NCBI GenBank assembly: GCA_025927795.1 | Contig: JAICKT010000225.1 | Coordinates: forward strand, 1-7,283 | Reading direction: 5' to 3' | DNA from: Parafilimonas sp. | Lineage (GTDB): Bacteria; Bacteroidota; Bacteroidia; Chitinophagales; Chitinophagaceae | DNA length: 7,283 nucleotides | Shown: in pieces, positions 1 to 6,075 of the stretch | Layout of the letters: each line of letters begins with the position of its first letter | Position numbering within the stretch: position 1 is the first letter of the stretch | Notes under the pieces: generated by a model | Told to the model about the DNA's origin: nothing | What the model saw: only the letters and a program-made list of their open reading frames with translations | Database searches by the model: none | Program-made: the position numbers and the translations under genes

Positions 1-62
1 ATGATAAAAAGTTCTGTGAATATATAAAAAAGGTGCCGTTATAAATAATACAAATCATTGTT

Positions 63-87
63 GATATTCTTTAACAAGATGAATATC
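63..87. repeat. Short inverted repeat (7-bp arms)
   Basis: GATATTC (63-69) is the exact reverse complement of GAATATC (81-87), with an 11-base loop. The stem is A/T-rich and weak. It lies downstream of the antiporter stop on the minus strand and could help stabilise or end that transcript. A 7-bp match in DNA this AT-rich can also arise by chance. Confidence 0.2.
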
Positions 88-95
88 GGCAATTC

Positions 96-120
96 AATAA
101 TTGTAAGGTTGACGATTATT
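96..120. repeat. Short inverted repeat (9-bp arms, one wobble)
   Basis: AATAATTGT (96-104) pairs with ACGATTATT (112-120) across a 7-base loop. Eight of nine positions are Watson-Crick pairs and one can form a G-U wobble in RNA. It begins about 30 bases beyond the antiporter stop on the minus strand, where a 3'-end hairpin would be expected. No T-run follows, so a terminator call is not justified. Confidence 0.22.
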
Positions 121-150
121 AAAAGTAGTAATTGGAAAACTAATAACAAA

Positions 151-1752
151 TCAGCCTGCATACATTTCCATTTGCAAGCGCGTTTCTTCAAGGTCTAATT
201 CTCTTTCAACCTTGCGCAAAATTTCTTCGCTTGCTTCACCACGGCGGTGCAACATTTGCAATGTTTTTCTTTCAATAGCAATGAGGTCAATTTGCATTTT
301 TGAAAACTCATTAAAAATAGTTCCCGGTAATTTTTCTCCCTTTCCAAAATAATTGGCGGGCAAATCTGTTTTTTGCAAACGATTATATTTTACTTCGTAC
401 TTACTTTTTATGTTGTGCAATAATTCTTCAGGCACTAAAGAGAGATTATCTTCAATATAACTTATAACATTCAATACAATTTTATTACGTACATCATATT
501 CTTCTGCAACAATTGAATATGGCTGCAATTTCATTTTTCTTATCAGCCAGGGTAAAGGCAAGCCAAGCACAATTAGAGTTGAAAGTATTACGCAAAATGC
601 GAGATAAATAATAAGGTTTCTGTGCGGAAAAGAAACTCCGTTTTCTAATGTTAATGGTATTGCTAATGCTGCCGCCATTGACACAACACCACGCATTCCT
701 GTCCATCCAACAATAAACATATTTCTTTTATCAAAAGGTTCATTTTCACGAATGCGTTTACTCAGCCATCTTGGTACCAATGCTGCAGGAATAACCCACA
801 CAAACCGTACTGCAATAACAACTATGCTAACAGCAACACCATACAAAGCCAGTTCACTAACGGAATAATTTTTTATTCCTTCCATTACATTACGTAATTG
901 CAAACCGATTAAAACAAATATTAGCCCATTCAATATAAACACAACCACATCCCAAACTGCATAAGCCATTATCCTGCTTTGGTTGCCGAAAATTTCTCCC
1001 GATCGGAACGATAAATACAAACCAGTGGTTACAACTGCAAGAACACCGGAAACTTCTAAACGTTCTGCAAGCAAATACGATGCGAATGGCGTTATAAACG
1101 TGAGCGTAACTTCTAATATCGGGTCACAAATAAATTTTTTATGAACGAGATAAAGTATATAACCGATGATTAAACCAATGGCAATGCCTGCTCCGGCAAT
1201 CCAGATAAAATTTAAACCTGCTTTCCATAAAATAAAATTTCCTGCAGCTACTGCGGCTAATGCATATTTATATGCAATCAATCCGCTGGCATCGTTTACA
1301 AGACTTTCTCCTTCCAATATTGCGATTACGCGGGGCTGTAATCCCAAACCTTTTGTAACAGATGTTGCCGCAACCGCATCAGGCGGTGATACAATTGCGC
1401 CGATTAAAAATGATACAGGCCAGCTAATGCCTGGTATTAAATTATATGCAGTTATTGCTACCAATGCTGTTGTAAAAAATACAAGACCAATTGAGGCAAG
1501 ACTGATTGGTCTTATTGCTGCTTTAAAATCGCGCCAGCTTGTGTTCCATGCAGCACCGTATAATAAGGGTGGTAAAAAAATCAGGAACACAACATCAGGA
1601 CTTAAGGTGATAACAGGAAGGTCTGGTATTAAACTGATAATAATACCGGATACAACTAATATAATATGAAAAGGGAATTTATACCTATTGCTAAGCACAC
1701 CTAAAAACGTAATACCGAAAAGCAAAACCACAATGATGCTTACATTTTTCAT
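151..1752 (-). CDS. Na+/H+ antiporter, CPA1 family
   Basis: This 533-residue inner-membrane protein probably exchanges cytoplasmic Na+ (or another monovalent cation) for external protons, serving pH and salt homeostasis. Residues about 5-405 form a dozen or so hydrophobic segments matching the Na+/H+ exchanger fold (PF00999). Family landmarks are visible: SPPDAVAA with Asp125 in the ion-binding region, EGESLVNDASG with the Asn153-Asp154 pair typical of electroneutral CPA1 exchangers, and GMRGVVSMA with Arg354. A hydrophilic, charged tail of about 125 residues (about 409-533) follows and probably lies in the cytoplasm, with helix-rich Glu/Arg/Lys/Leu content near the end. The length is normal for bacterial CPA1 proteins. 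The ATG at 1752 gives a membrane-compatible N-terminus, and no Shine-Dalgarno is evident. The gene stands alone on its strand here, transcribed away from the metallopeptidase cassette. The exact cation specificity (Na+, Li+ or K+) cannot be told from sequence. Confidence 0.93.
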   Translation of the reverse strand: MKNVSIIVVLLFGITFLGVLSNRYKFPFHIILVVSGIIISLIPDLPVITLSPDVVFLIFLPPLLYGAAWNTSWRDFKAAIRPISLASIGLVFFTTALVAITAYNLIPGISWPVSFLIGAIVSPPDAVAATSVTKGLGLQPRVIAILEGESLVNDASGLIAYKYALAAVAAGNFILWKAGLNFIWIAGAGIAIGLIIGYILYLVHKKFICDPILEVTLTFITPFASYLLAERLEVSGVLAVVTTGLYLSFRSGEIFGNQSRIMAYAVWDVVVFILNGLIFVLIGLQLRNVMEGIKNYSVSELALYGVAVSIVVIAVRFVWVIPAALVPRWLSKRIRENEPFDKRNMFIVGWTGMRGVVSMAAALAIPLTLENGVSFPHRNLIIYLAFCVILSTLIVLGLPLPWLIRKMKLQPYSIVAEEYDVRNKIVLNVISYIEDNLSLVPEELLHNIKSKYEVKYNRLQKTDLPANYFGKGEKLPGTIFNEFSKMQIDLIAIERKTLQMLHRRGEASEEILRKVERELDLEETRLQMEMYAG

Positions 1753-1846
1753 GCTTTAAAAATAAGCGTTTCCTTAAATTATAAATTGCCGGAACGTTTG
1801 ATTGAAATATGCATTTACAATCTGCCAGACTTGATTCTTTGCCTGA

Positions 1847-1854
1847 TATATTTG
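1847..1854 (+). promoter_or_regulatory. Candidate Bacteroidota -7 box (distal)
   Basis: TATATTTG matches the Bacteroidota -7 consensus TAnnTTTG at every fixed position. No TTG or TTTG sits at the usual 17-23 base distance upstream, so only half the promoter signature is present. If active, transcription would begin around 1858-1862, just upstream of the ribosome-binding sequence at 1875-1881, and would cover the 27-residue small ORF and then the metallopeptidase gene. Matches to this motif are expected by chance in AT-rich DNA. Confidence 0.25.
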
Positions 1855-1874
1855 ATGATATTAACCCCAACACA

Positions 1875-1881
1875 AAAGGAG
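1875..1881 (+). promoter_or_regulatory. Strong Shine-Dalgarno sequence before a small ORF
   Basis: AAAGGAG ends eight bases before the ATG at 1890, which is good spacing for pairing with the 3' end of 16S rRNA. None of the other genes in the window has a comparable sequence before its start, in keeping with the Bacteroidota habit of starting without one. That makes this site stand out, although a single purine-rich heptamer can occur by chance. Confidence 0.4.
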
Positions 1882-1889
1882 ACAAGATA

Positions 1890-1973
1890 ATGACGGAAAG
1901 ATGGTTTAATGCGATTAAAGATTATTTGAAAAATTATATTAATATTATTTTAGTGAATTGGATATATGAATAA
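1890..1973 (+). CDS. Possible 27-residue small protein or leader peptide
   Basis: The ATG at 1890 follows a near-ideal Shine-Dalgarno and opens a 27-codon frame ending at the TAA of 1971-1973, 24 bases before the metallopeptidase start. The predicted peptide begins MTERWFNAIKDY and ends with an aromatic and isoleucine-rich stretch (INIILVNWIYE), so it could be amphipathic and membrane-seeking. The same frame is open further upstream to an ATG at 1809, giving a 54-residue alternative whose extra N-terminal part (MHLQSARLDSLPDIF...) looks like soluble protein. That version lacks a Shine-Dalgarno and would overlap the -7 box at 1847. I do not recognise either form. It might be a regulatory leader for the following cassette, a small toxin-like peptide, the decayed 5' part of a lost gene, or a chance ORF. 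Its length alone gives little support. Confidence 0.28.
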   Translation: MTERWFNAIKDYLKNYINIILVNWIYE

Positions 1974-1986
1974 AATTAATCGCATT
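1908..1986. repeat. 11-bp inverted repeat bracketing a candidate promoter
   Basis: AATGCGATTAA (1908-1918) is the perfect reverse complement of TTAATCGCATT (1976-1986), with 57 bases between the arms and centres 68 bp apart. The right arm ends 11 bases before the metallopeptidase ATG, and the left arm lies just upstream of the candidate -33 element. Two identical half-sites around a promoter are a plausible arrangement for autoregulation by the XRE helix-turn-helix of the downstream protein, through looping or paired dimers. Binding by that protein is inference. The GCGATTAA core contains CG steps, so it is less trivial than a pure A/T repeat. Confidence 0.42.
1925..1953 (+). promoter_or_regulatory. 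Candidate promoter of the metallopeptidase/DUF4411 cassette
   Basis: TTTG (1925-1928) followed after 17 bases by TATTTTAG (1946-1953) fits the Bacteroidota layout TTTG-N17-23-TAnnTTTG, with one mismatch in the -7 box. The start would fall near 1958-1961, giving a leader of roughly 40 bases before the ATG at 1998. The 11-bp inverted arms lie on either side, which would place the right arm just downstream of the start site. The match is moderate and the DNA is AT-rich. Confidence 0.35.
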
Positions 1987-1997
1987 TTTGAAGAGTA

Positions 1998-3095
1998 ATG
2001 AATGAACAAATTAATTTTAATATTCAGCCGGAGATTTTGTCATTTATGCGAAAGTCATCTGGAATGAGTGAGGAGGAGGTTGCAAAGAAATTGAAGCTGT
2101 CAAAGTCAAAATACTTAAGCATTGAGAGCGGGGACGAAAAAATTTCACAAAACCATTTGGTACACCTTGCAGATATTTATAAGAGACCATTAATAGCATT
2201 TTATTCAATTGATAATACAAAGCCCTCAGAACTCCCACATGATTATCGTTTAAATCGAGATAAAAAAATTTCATCAGAGGTTTTTTTAGCTAAGCGTAAA
2301 GCATTATATCTAGCAGAAGAATTAAGAGAAATATCAGGAAGAAAAACAATATTACCTAACGTTAATACCAATGTTTCAGCAATAGCATTAACAGAAAAAA
2401 TACGACCTCTTTTGAAAATTGATTTAGAATTATTGAAAGAAGTGATTGAGCGCAAAGAGGAAACCGCTTTGAGTTATTATAAATCATTAATTGAAGAAGT
2501 GTTTTTTATTCCTATCCTTGAACATCCATTAAAATCAAATGGCGTACGAGCATTTTCGGTTTTTAATGACATCTGTGTAATTGTGTTAAACGAAAGCGAT
2601 TCTAATGAAGTGCGGCTATTTTCTTTAATGCATGAGTTTTGCCATTTGCTAAAAAAACAAGATGGTATTTGTACGATTGATATCGAAAAAGACAGGAGCA
2701 ACCAGCCTGAAGAAAAATTTTGCGATGAATTTGCGGCTTGTTTATTAGTACCTGAACAACAATTACGAAATGCTATACAAGGGTTGCAAATTACAAGTCT
2801 CAAACAGCTGACTGATATTTCCCAAATATTTGGCATAAGCAAGTTAGTTACACTTATTCGTTTGCGTGAGTTAAACATAATTAATTCGAATCAATATAAA
2901 TCTTTGAAATCGAAATTGGAGTCAGTTAAGAGTAGAGGATTTGGAAGAAGAAATTGGGAACAGACTTATATTAAAAGAACAAGTCGTTTAGTATTAAACC
3001 ATCTGCTTGATTCATTTAGAAAGGGAGAGTTGACGTACACTTCACTATCAACAATTACAGGCATTAAAGATAAGTATTTGCAAAAATTTATTTAA
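1998..3095 (+). CDS. XRE-family HTH / ImmA-IrrE-type zinc metallopeptidase
   Basis: This 365-residue cytoplasmic protein joins a DNA-binding domain to a protease. Residues about 12-68 form an XRE-type helix-turn-helix (SEEEVAKKLKLSKSKYLSIE, then LVHLADIYKRP). The ImmA/IrrE (COG2856) peptidase lies at about 165-290. It contains the zinc motif HEFCH (His212, Glu213, His216) and a downstream EKFCDEFAACLLVP segment, whose Glu239 is the likely third zinc ligand, so the active site appears intact. A basic C-terminal region (about 300-365) resembles the tail seen in full-length members of the group. In characterised relatives such as ImmA of ICEBs1 and IrrE/DdrO-type systems, the peptidase cleaves a repressor under stress. 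Fused XRE-peptidase proteins are also proposed antitoxins. An in-frame TGA at 1989 fixes the ATG at 1998 as the earliest start. The stop overlaps the next start (TAATG), implying translational coupling. The natural substrate is unknown. Confidence 0.88.
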   Translation: MNEQINFNIQPEILSFMRKSSGMSEEEVAKKLKLSKSKYLSIESGDEKISQNHLVHLADIYKRPLIAFYSIDNTKPSELPHDYRLNRDKKISSEVFLAKRKALYLAEELREISGRKTILPNVNTNVSAIALTEKIRPLLKIDLELLKEVIERKEETALSYYKSLIEEVFFIPILEHPLKSNGVRAFSVFNDICVIVLNESDSNEVRLFSLMHEFCHLLKKQDGICTIDIEKDRSNQPEEKFCDEFAACLLVPEQQLRNAIQGLQITSLKQLTDISQIFGISKLVTLIRLRELNIINSNQYKSLKSKLESVKSRGFGRRNWEQTYIKRTSRLVLNHLLDSFRKGELTYTSLSTITGIKDKYLQKFI

Positions 3096-3595
3096 TGGCT
3101 GTCAAAAGGAATTTATACAATCAGGATTTGATCTACATAATAGACATGAGTTCACTTAAAGAATTTCATGACCGATATCCTAAGAATATACTTCCAAGCA
3201 TTTGGCAACGTATAACTACTTTGATTCAGAATGAACAGCTTTTTTCTCACATAGAAGTATTGCGTGAAATCAAAAATACTATTTACGCAAAAGATAAATT
3301 ATTGCAATGGAGTAATAAGAATAAGAAAATATTTGCTTCAATAGATGGATGCCAAATACAACAGATGATGGTAATTAAACCAAAATTCAATTTAGGTTAT
3401 TGGAATAACAATATAAATAGGCCAGCACCATGGGCTGATCCTTATTTGATCGCAATGGCCATTTGCGAAAAAGCAGTTATTGTAACACAAGAGCATAAAA
3501 CAAAAGCAAATAGAATCCCACCAATAGCCAATCAATTTAACATCCGCTGTTTAAATTTGCTAGAATTTTTTCAGGAACTGAGAATAAAACTGTAG
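3095..3595 (+). CDS. DUF4411 family PIN-like putative toxin nuclease
   Basis: This 166-residue protein fits the DUF4411 family, which is related to PIN-domain ribonucleases. It opens with the typical strand-acid pattern YIIDMSSL (Asp17), then EFHDRYP and IW near 23-37. Candidate metal-binding acids follow: Glu54 or Glu58 in EVLREIKN, Asp115 in WADPYLIA, and Thr131/Glu133 in VIVTQEHK. The order and spacing match the acidic cluster expected of PIN nucleases, so the fold looks complete and possibly active. The C-terminal IPPIANQFNIRCLNLLEFFQEL is the usual family ending. The start codon shares one base with the stop of the XRE-metallopeptidase gene, so the two are almost surely co-translated. 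That partnership suggests a toxin restrained by its neighbour. RNA cleavage and toxicity are inferred from family, not shown. The gene ends 37 bases from the convergent mocR stop. Confidence 0.82.
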   Translation: MAVKRNLYNQDLIYIIDMSSLKEFHDRYPKNILPSIWQRITTLIQNEQLFSHIEVLREIKNTIYAKDKLLQWSNKNKKIFASIDGCQIQQMMVIKPKFNLGYWNNNINRPAPWADPYLIAMAICEKAVIVTQEHKTKANRIPPIANQFNIRCLNLLEFFQELRIKL

Positions 3596-3601
3596 TACTA
3601 C
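3592..3601. repeat. 10-bp perfect palindrome at the DUF4411 stop codon
   Basis: GTAGTACTAC reads the same on both strands and includes the TAG stop at 3593-3595. It has no loop, so it cannot form a useful RNA hairpin, and no T-run follows directly. It might be a protein-binding site or chance. I see no matching copy upstream of the cassette that would mark an insertion boundary. Confidence 0.2.
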
Positions 3602-3632
3602 GCAATCACCAAATTATTATTTACAATTTCAA

Positions 3633-5072
3633 TCAAATCATTTTTTTTATAAGTTTTCCCAACATCATTAAGCCATAATCAATATCATCGCTCCATGGCT
3701 TGCCGTAACTTATGCGTATGTAGTTTGAATTACCTGAATTCGCAAAGAAAATTTTTCCGGGCACAATAGAAATGCCGAGTTTCATCGCTTCGGTTCTTAA
3801 TTTAAAAGCATTCACTTTTTTATTTAATTCCAGCCATAAAATAAAACCACCTTGCGGGCGAGAAACTTTTGTGTCTTCAGGAAAATATTTAATGATTGCC
3901 TGTATATAACGAAGACATTGTGTGTGCAAAGCTTTGCGCAAATTTTTTAAATGATATTCATAACGACCATGTTGTAAAAAATGCGCAATAGCTGCTTGCG
4001 TTAATGTGGGACTGCTGATGTTTTGAATTCTTTTTATTTGCTTTACCTGGTCTAAATACTTACCGGGTATTGACCAGCCAATACGATAGCCTGGTGTAAG
4101 CGATTTTGAAAGCGATGAACAATGCATTACCAAACCTTTCTTATCAAAATACTTGCATGTTTTAGGTCGTGTTTTACCAAAATAAAGTTCACCATAAATA
4201 TCATCTTCAATTAAAGGAATGTTATGCTTTGAAATAATATCAACCAATTTCTTTTTGTTCTCTTCAGGCATACAACTTCCAAGCGGATTACTAAAATTCG
4301 GAACAACAACGCATGCTTTTATTTTAGATTTTTTTAAAGCTGCTTGAAAGGCTTCAAGGTCAATACCCGTTAAAGCATCAGATGAAATTTCTACAGCCTT
4401 TAATCCTAAACTTTCAATTGCCTGGTAAATACCAAAATACGTTGGTGATTCAACTGCAACTGTGTCGCCGTAATTTGTAACAGCTTTTAAACAAATAGTA
4501 ATTGCCTCCAAACAACCTGAGGTAACTACAACCTCATCCGGTTTTATTTTTCCACCCCAGTTAAATGCAAGTTTTGCTATTTGTTTTCTTAACTCAACAT
4601 TGCCTTGCGCATGTTCATAACTAATGCAATGGTCTTTATGATTGCGCAATGCATGTACAACGGATTTATTAAGTTTTGCAGTTGGTAATAATGATGCATC
4701 AGGAACAGCCAGCGCAAAATTTATAACATTGGTTGAAGCAATATCACTGTAGATAGAAGCAATCATTTCCTTCACAGTTACCTCATGCGATAAAGCATCC
4801 GGTTGTTTTAAACTTGGTAAGCCGGGAAAGCGGCTGTTATTAAAACGAACATAGTATCCGGACTTTGGTCTTGATTCAATCAAACCTTTCCCTTCCAAAT
4901 GGTAATAAGCCTGGAATGCAGTGCCGGCGCTAATTCCGTACTCTTCACTCAACACACGAACGGAAGGAAGCTTATCGCCGATACGCAACACTTCTTCAGA
5001 AATCATCTTCTCCAAACCCGTTGCTACCTGCATATAAATATGGTCGTCTGAATTGAATTTATTTTTTGCCAT
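3633..5072 (-). CDS. MocR-type PLP-dependent transcriptional regulator (GntR superfamily)
   Basis: This 479-residue protein is a one-component regulator made of a GntR winged helix (about 8-78, including GDKLPSVRVLSEEYGISAGTA and the wing GLIESRPKSGYYV) fused by a linker to a fold-type I aminotransferase-like domain (about 115-479). The PLP pocket is complete: Asn262 in NFSNPLG, Asp290 and Tyr293 in IEDDIYGE, the Schiff-base Lys323 in SSLSKSLTPGYRIGW, Arg330 nearby, and the carboxylate-binding Arg453 in YIRISYG. Length and domain order are typical of MocR proteins, which bind PLP plus an amino-compound effector and control nearby, often divergent, genes. The gene diverges from the EamA-GNAT-ilvE run across 87 bp, so regulation of that unit and of itself is likely. 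With all catalytic residues kept, some aminotransferase activity is possible. The effector is not predictable from sequence. Confidence 0.93.
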   Translation of the reverse strand: MAKNKFNSDDHIYMQVATGLEKMISEEVLRIGDKLPSVRVLSEEYGISAGTAFQAYYHLEGKGLIESRPKSGYYVRFNNSRFPGLPSLKQPDALSHEVTVKEMIASIYSDIASTNVINFALAVPDASLLPTAKLNKSVVHALRNHKDHCISYEHAQGNVELRKQIAKLAFNWGGKIKPDEVVVTSGCLEAITICLKAVTNYGDTVAVESPTYFGIYQAIESLGLKAVEISSDALTGIDLEAFQAALKKSKIKACVVVPNFSNPLGSCMPEENKKKLVDIISKHNIPLIEDDIYGELYFGKTRPKTCKYFDKKGLVMHCSSLSKSLTPGYRIGWSIPGKYLDQVKQIKRIQNISSPTLTQAAIAHFLQHGRYEYHLKNLRKALHTQCLRYIQAIIKYFPEDTKVSRPQGGFILWLELNKKVNAFKLRTEAMKLGISIVPGKIFFANSGNSNYIRISYGKPWSDDIDYGLMMLGKLIKKMI

Positions 5073-5076
5073 ATAA

Positions 5077-5112
5077 AATCTGATATAGTCAAAAATACAA
5101 AAACTGAATCTG
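5077..5112. repeat. Direct repeat AATCTG, possible MocR operator
   Basis: AATCTG occurs at 5077-5082 and again at 5107-5112 in the same orientation, exactly 30 bp apart, or about three helical turns. Both copies lie in the mocR/eamA divergent spacer. MocR regulators are known to bind direct repeats in such spacers, so this pair is a reasonable operator candidate. A hexamer repeated once in 87 bp is weak evidence alone. Confidence 0.28.
5090..5097 (-). promoter_or_regulatory. Candidate -7 box for mocR
   Basis: Read on the minus strand this is TATTTTTG, matching TAnnTTTG at all fixed positions. It lies about 18 bases before the mocR ATG, which would give a short leader. No TTG or TTTG is found at the usual upstream distance, so the -33 element is missing or degenerate. 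The box falls between the two AATCTG repeats, so a protein bound there could block the promoter, consistent with autorepression. I found no comparable box for the plus-strand transporter gene. Confidence 0.3.
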
Positions 5113-5159
5113 TTTTAAATAAATAATGTTTAGAAAATTTGCAGTATCAATTTTAATAA

Positions 5160-6065
5160 ATGAAGACAGAATTGAGAAAAGGATATATCGCTTTAGCCAT
5201 CGTAAGTTTTTTCTGGGGCACTACATACATCGCTTCAAGAATAGGAGTGGAGCATATGCCGGGCATTTTTTTATCAGGCGTAAGACAATTTTCTTCTGGT
5301 GTAATATTGGCAAGTTTCTTTTTATTTAAAGGATATAAACTTCCTGCATGGAATGAACTCAAAAAAATTTCTTTACAGGGAATTATTTTGTTATGCATAA
5401 CGAATGGTTCACTAACATGGTCTCTGCAATACATAAGCAGCGGGCTTGCAGCTATTATTGCCGCATTGGTTCCATTATTCATTGCATTGTTTAGCGTATG
5501 GCTTTCAGAATGCACAAGAATAACAAGATGGATGTTTGTAGGATTATTCATTGGCTTTGTTGGTGTACTCACTATATTTTATGACTACCTCGATTTGTTT
5601 AAGAACACATCTTTTATCACAGGAATTTCACTGGCGTTTATATCAACACTTGCATGGTCTTTCGGCACCGTTTATACAGCAAAACAAAAAACCTCAATTC
5701 CGATTTTATTTAATGTAAGCCTGCAAATGTTAGCCGGCGGTTCAGTAATGCTTATGCTATGTTTTGTTTCCGGTCAATACATAAATCTTGCTAATGCAAA
5801 TAACTCTACATGGTACGCGTTGCTTTACTTAATTTTTTTCGGGTCGTTGCTCGCTTACTCTGCGTACGTAATTGTGTTCACAAAACTTCCGCCCACATTG
5901 GCTTCTATTTATGCATATATAAATCCGTTGGTGGCAATTTTATTTGGCTGGTTATTACTTCAGGAAAAAATGAATGTGCACATGATATTCGGAACACTTA
6001 TCACACTCGCGGGGGTTTATTTGGTTAAACGTGAATTTAAAAAACAACCAATCATCAAGCAATAA
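5160..6065 (+). CDS. EamA/DMT-superfamily transporter
   Basis: This 301-residue inner-membrane protein of the drug/metabolite transporter superfamily has about ten hydrophobic helices arranged as two EamA repeats (about 8-141 and 153-290). The first repeat has the characteristic FFWGTTYIASRIGVEHMPG start and the GLAAIIAALVPLFIALFS helix. The second has the matching TLASIYAYINPLVAILFGWLLLQEKM segment. Length and architecture are normal. Family members mostly export amino acids, their derivatives or other small metabolites. The substrate here is unknown, but the flanking MocR regulator and aminotransferase gene point to an amino acid or related amine. A TAA directly before the ATG at 5160 excludes an earlier in-frame start, and the start is preceded by A/T-rich sequence rather than a Shine-Dalgarno. 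The GNAT gene follows after 10 bases, so co-transcription is expected, with probable control by the divergent MocR. Confidence 0.92.
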   Translation: MKTELRKGYIALAIVSFFWGTTYIASRIGVEHMPGIFLSGVRQFSSGVILASFFLFKGYKLPAWNELKKISLQGIILLCITNGSLTWSLQYISSGLAAIIAALVPLFIALFSVWLSECTRITRWMFVGLFIGFVGVLTIFYDYLDLFKNTSFITGISLAFISTLAWSFGTVYTAKQKTSIPILFNVSLQMLAGGSVMLMLCFVSGQYINLANANNSTWYALLYLIFFGSLLAYSAYVIVFTKLPPTLASIYAYINPLVAILFGWLLLQEKMNVHMIFGTLITLAGVYLVKREFKKQPIIKQ

Positions 6066-6075
6066 AAACTAATCT

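Larger units (their letters stand above)
1..150. other. Gene-free 3' flank of the antiporter gene
   Basis: I find no credible coding region here on either strand. The ATG at position 1 opens a frame that closes after eight codons. The stretch is very AT-rich and lies downstream of the antiporter stop codon, so it probably carries the 3' end of that transcript. The only structure I can point to is two short hairpin-capable inverted repeats, listed separately. Neither is followed by a clean T-run on the antiporter strand, so neither is a convincing intrinsic terminator. Confidence 0.6.
1753..1997. other. Divergent spacer between antiporter and metallopeptidase genes
   Basis: This 245-bp A/T-rich spacer must hold the promoters of two genes transcribed away from each other. 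Nearest the antiporter (1753-1808) I see no good match to the Bacteroidota promoter consensus on the minus strand. The half nearest the metallopeptidase holds a -7-like box, a Shine-Dalgarno-led small ORF, an 11-bp inverted repeat and a second promoter-like pair, each listed separately. It is long for such compact DNA, which fits a regulatory region or the remnant of a small gene. Confidence 0.6.

Noticed and set aside
1166..1669. A 167-codon open frame on the plus strand inside the antiporter gene
   Set aside because: It is antisense to a well-conserved membrane protein, has no recognisable domain, and its composition is what the reverse complement of hydrophobic codons produces.
1691..1885. 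A 64-codon minus-strand frame over the antiporter start and spacer
   Set aside because: It overlaps the antiporter N-terminus in another frame, lacks a recognisable ribosome-binding sequence or domain, and would compete with a well-supported start.
2477..2878. A 133-codon minus-strand frame within the metallopeptidase gene
   Set aside because: The plus strand encodes the zinc-binding motif and the conserved ImmA/IrrE core across this interval. The opposite frame shows no family signature.
1998..3595. Reading the XRE-metallopeptidase as an ICEBs1-type ImmA that marks an integrative element or prophage
   Set aside because: No integrase, excisionase, phage repressor or conjugation gene is present. 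The one-base overlap with a PIN-like gene favours a self-contained two-gene module.
3596..3660. Possible bidirectional terminator between DUF4411 and mocR
   Set aside because: There is a T-run at 3641-3648 inside the mocR 3' end, but the only stem nearby is a 5-bp A/T pairing (AAATT/AATTT), too weak to call a terminator.
5153..5572. A 139-codon minus-strand frame overlapping the EamA transporter
   Set aside because: It lies opposite clear EamA helices and has no recognisable features, so it is a shadow frame.
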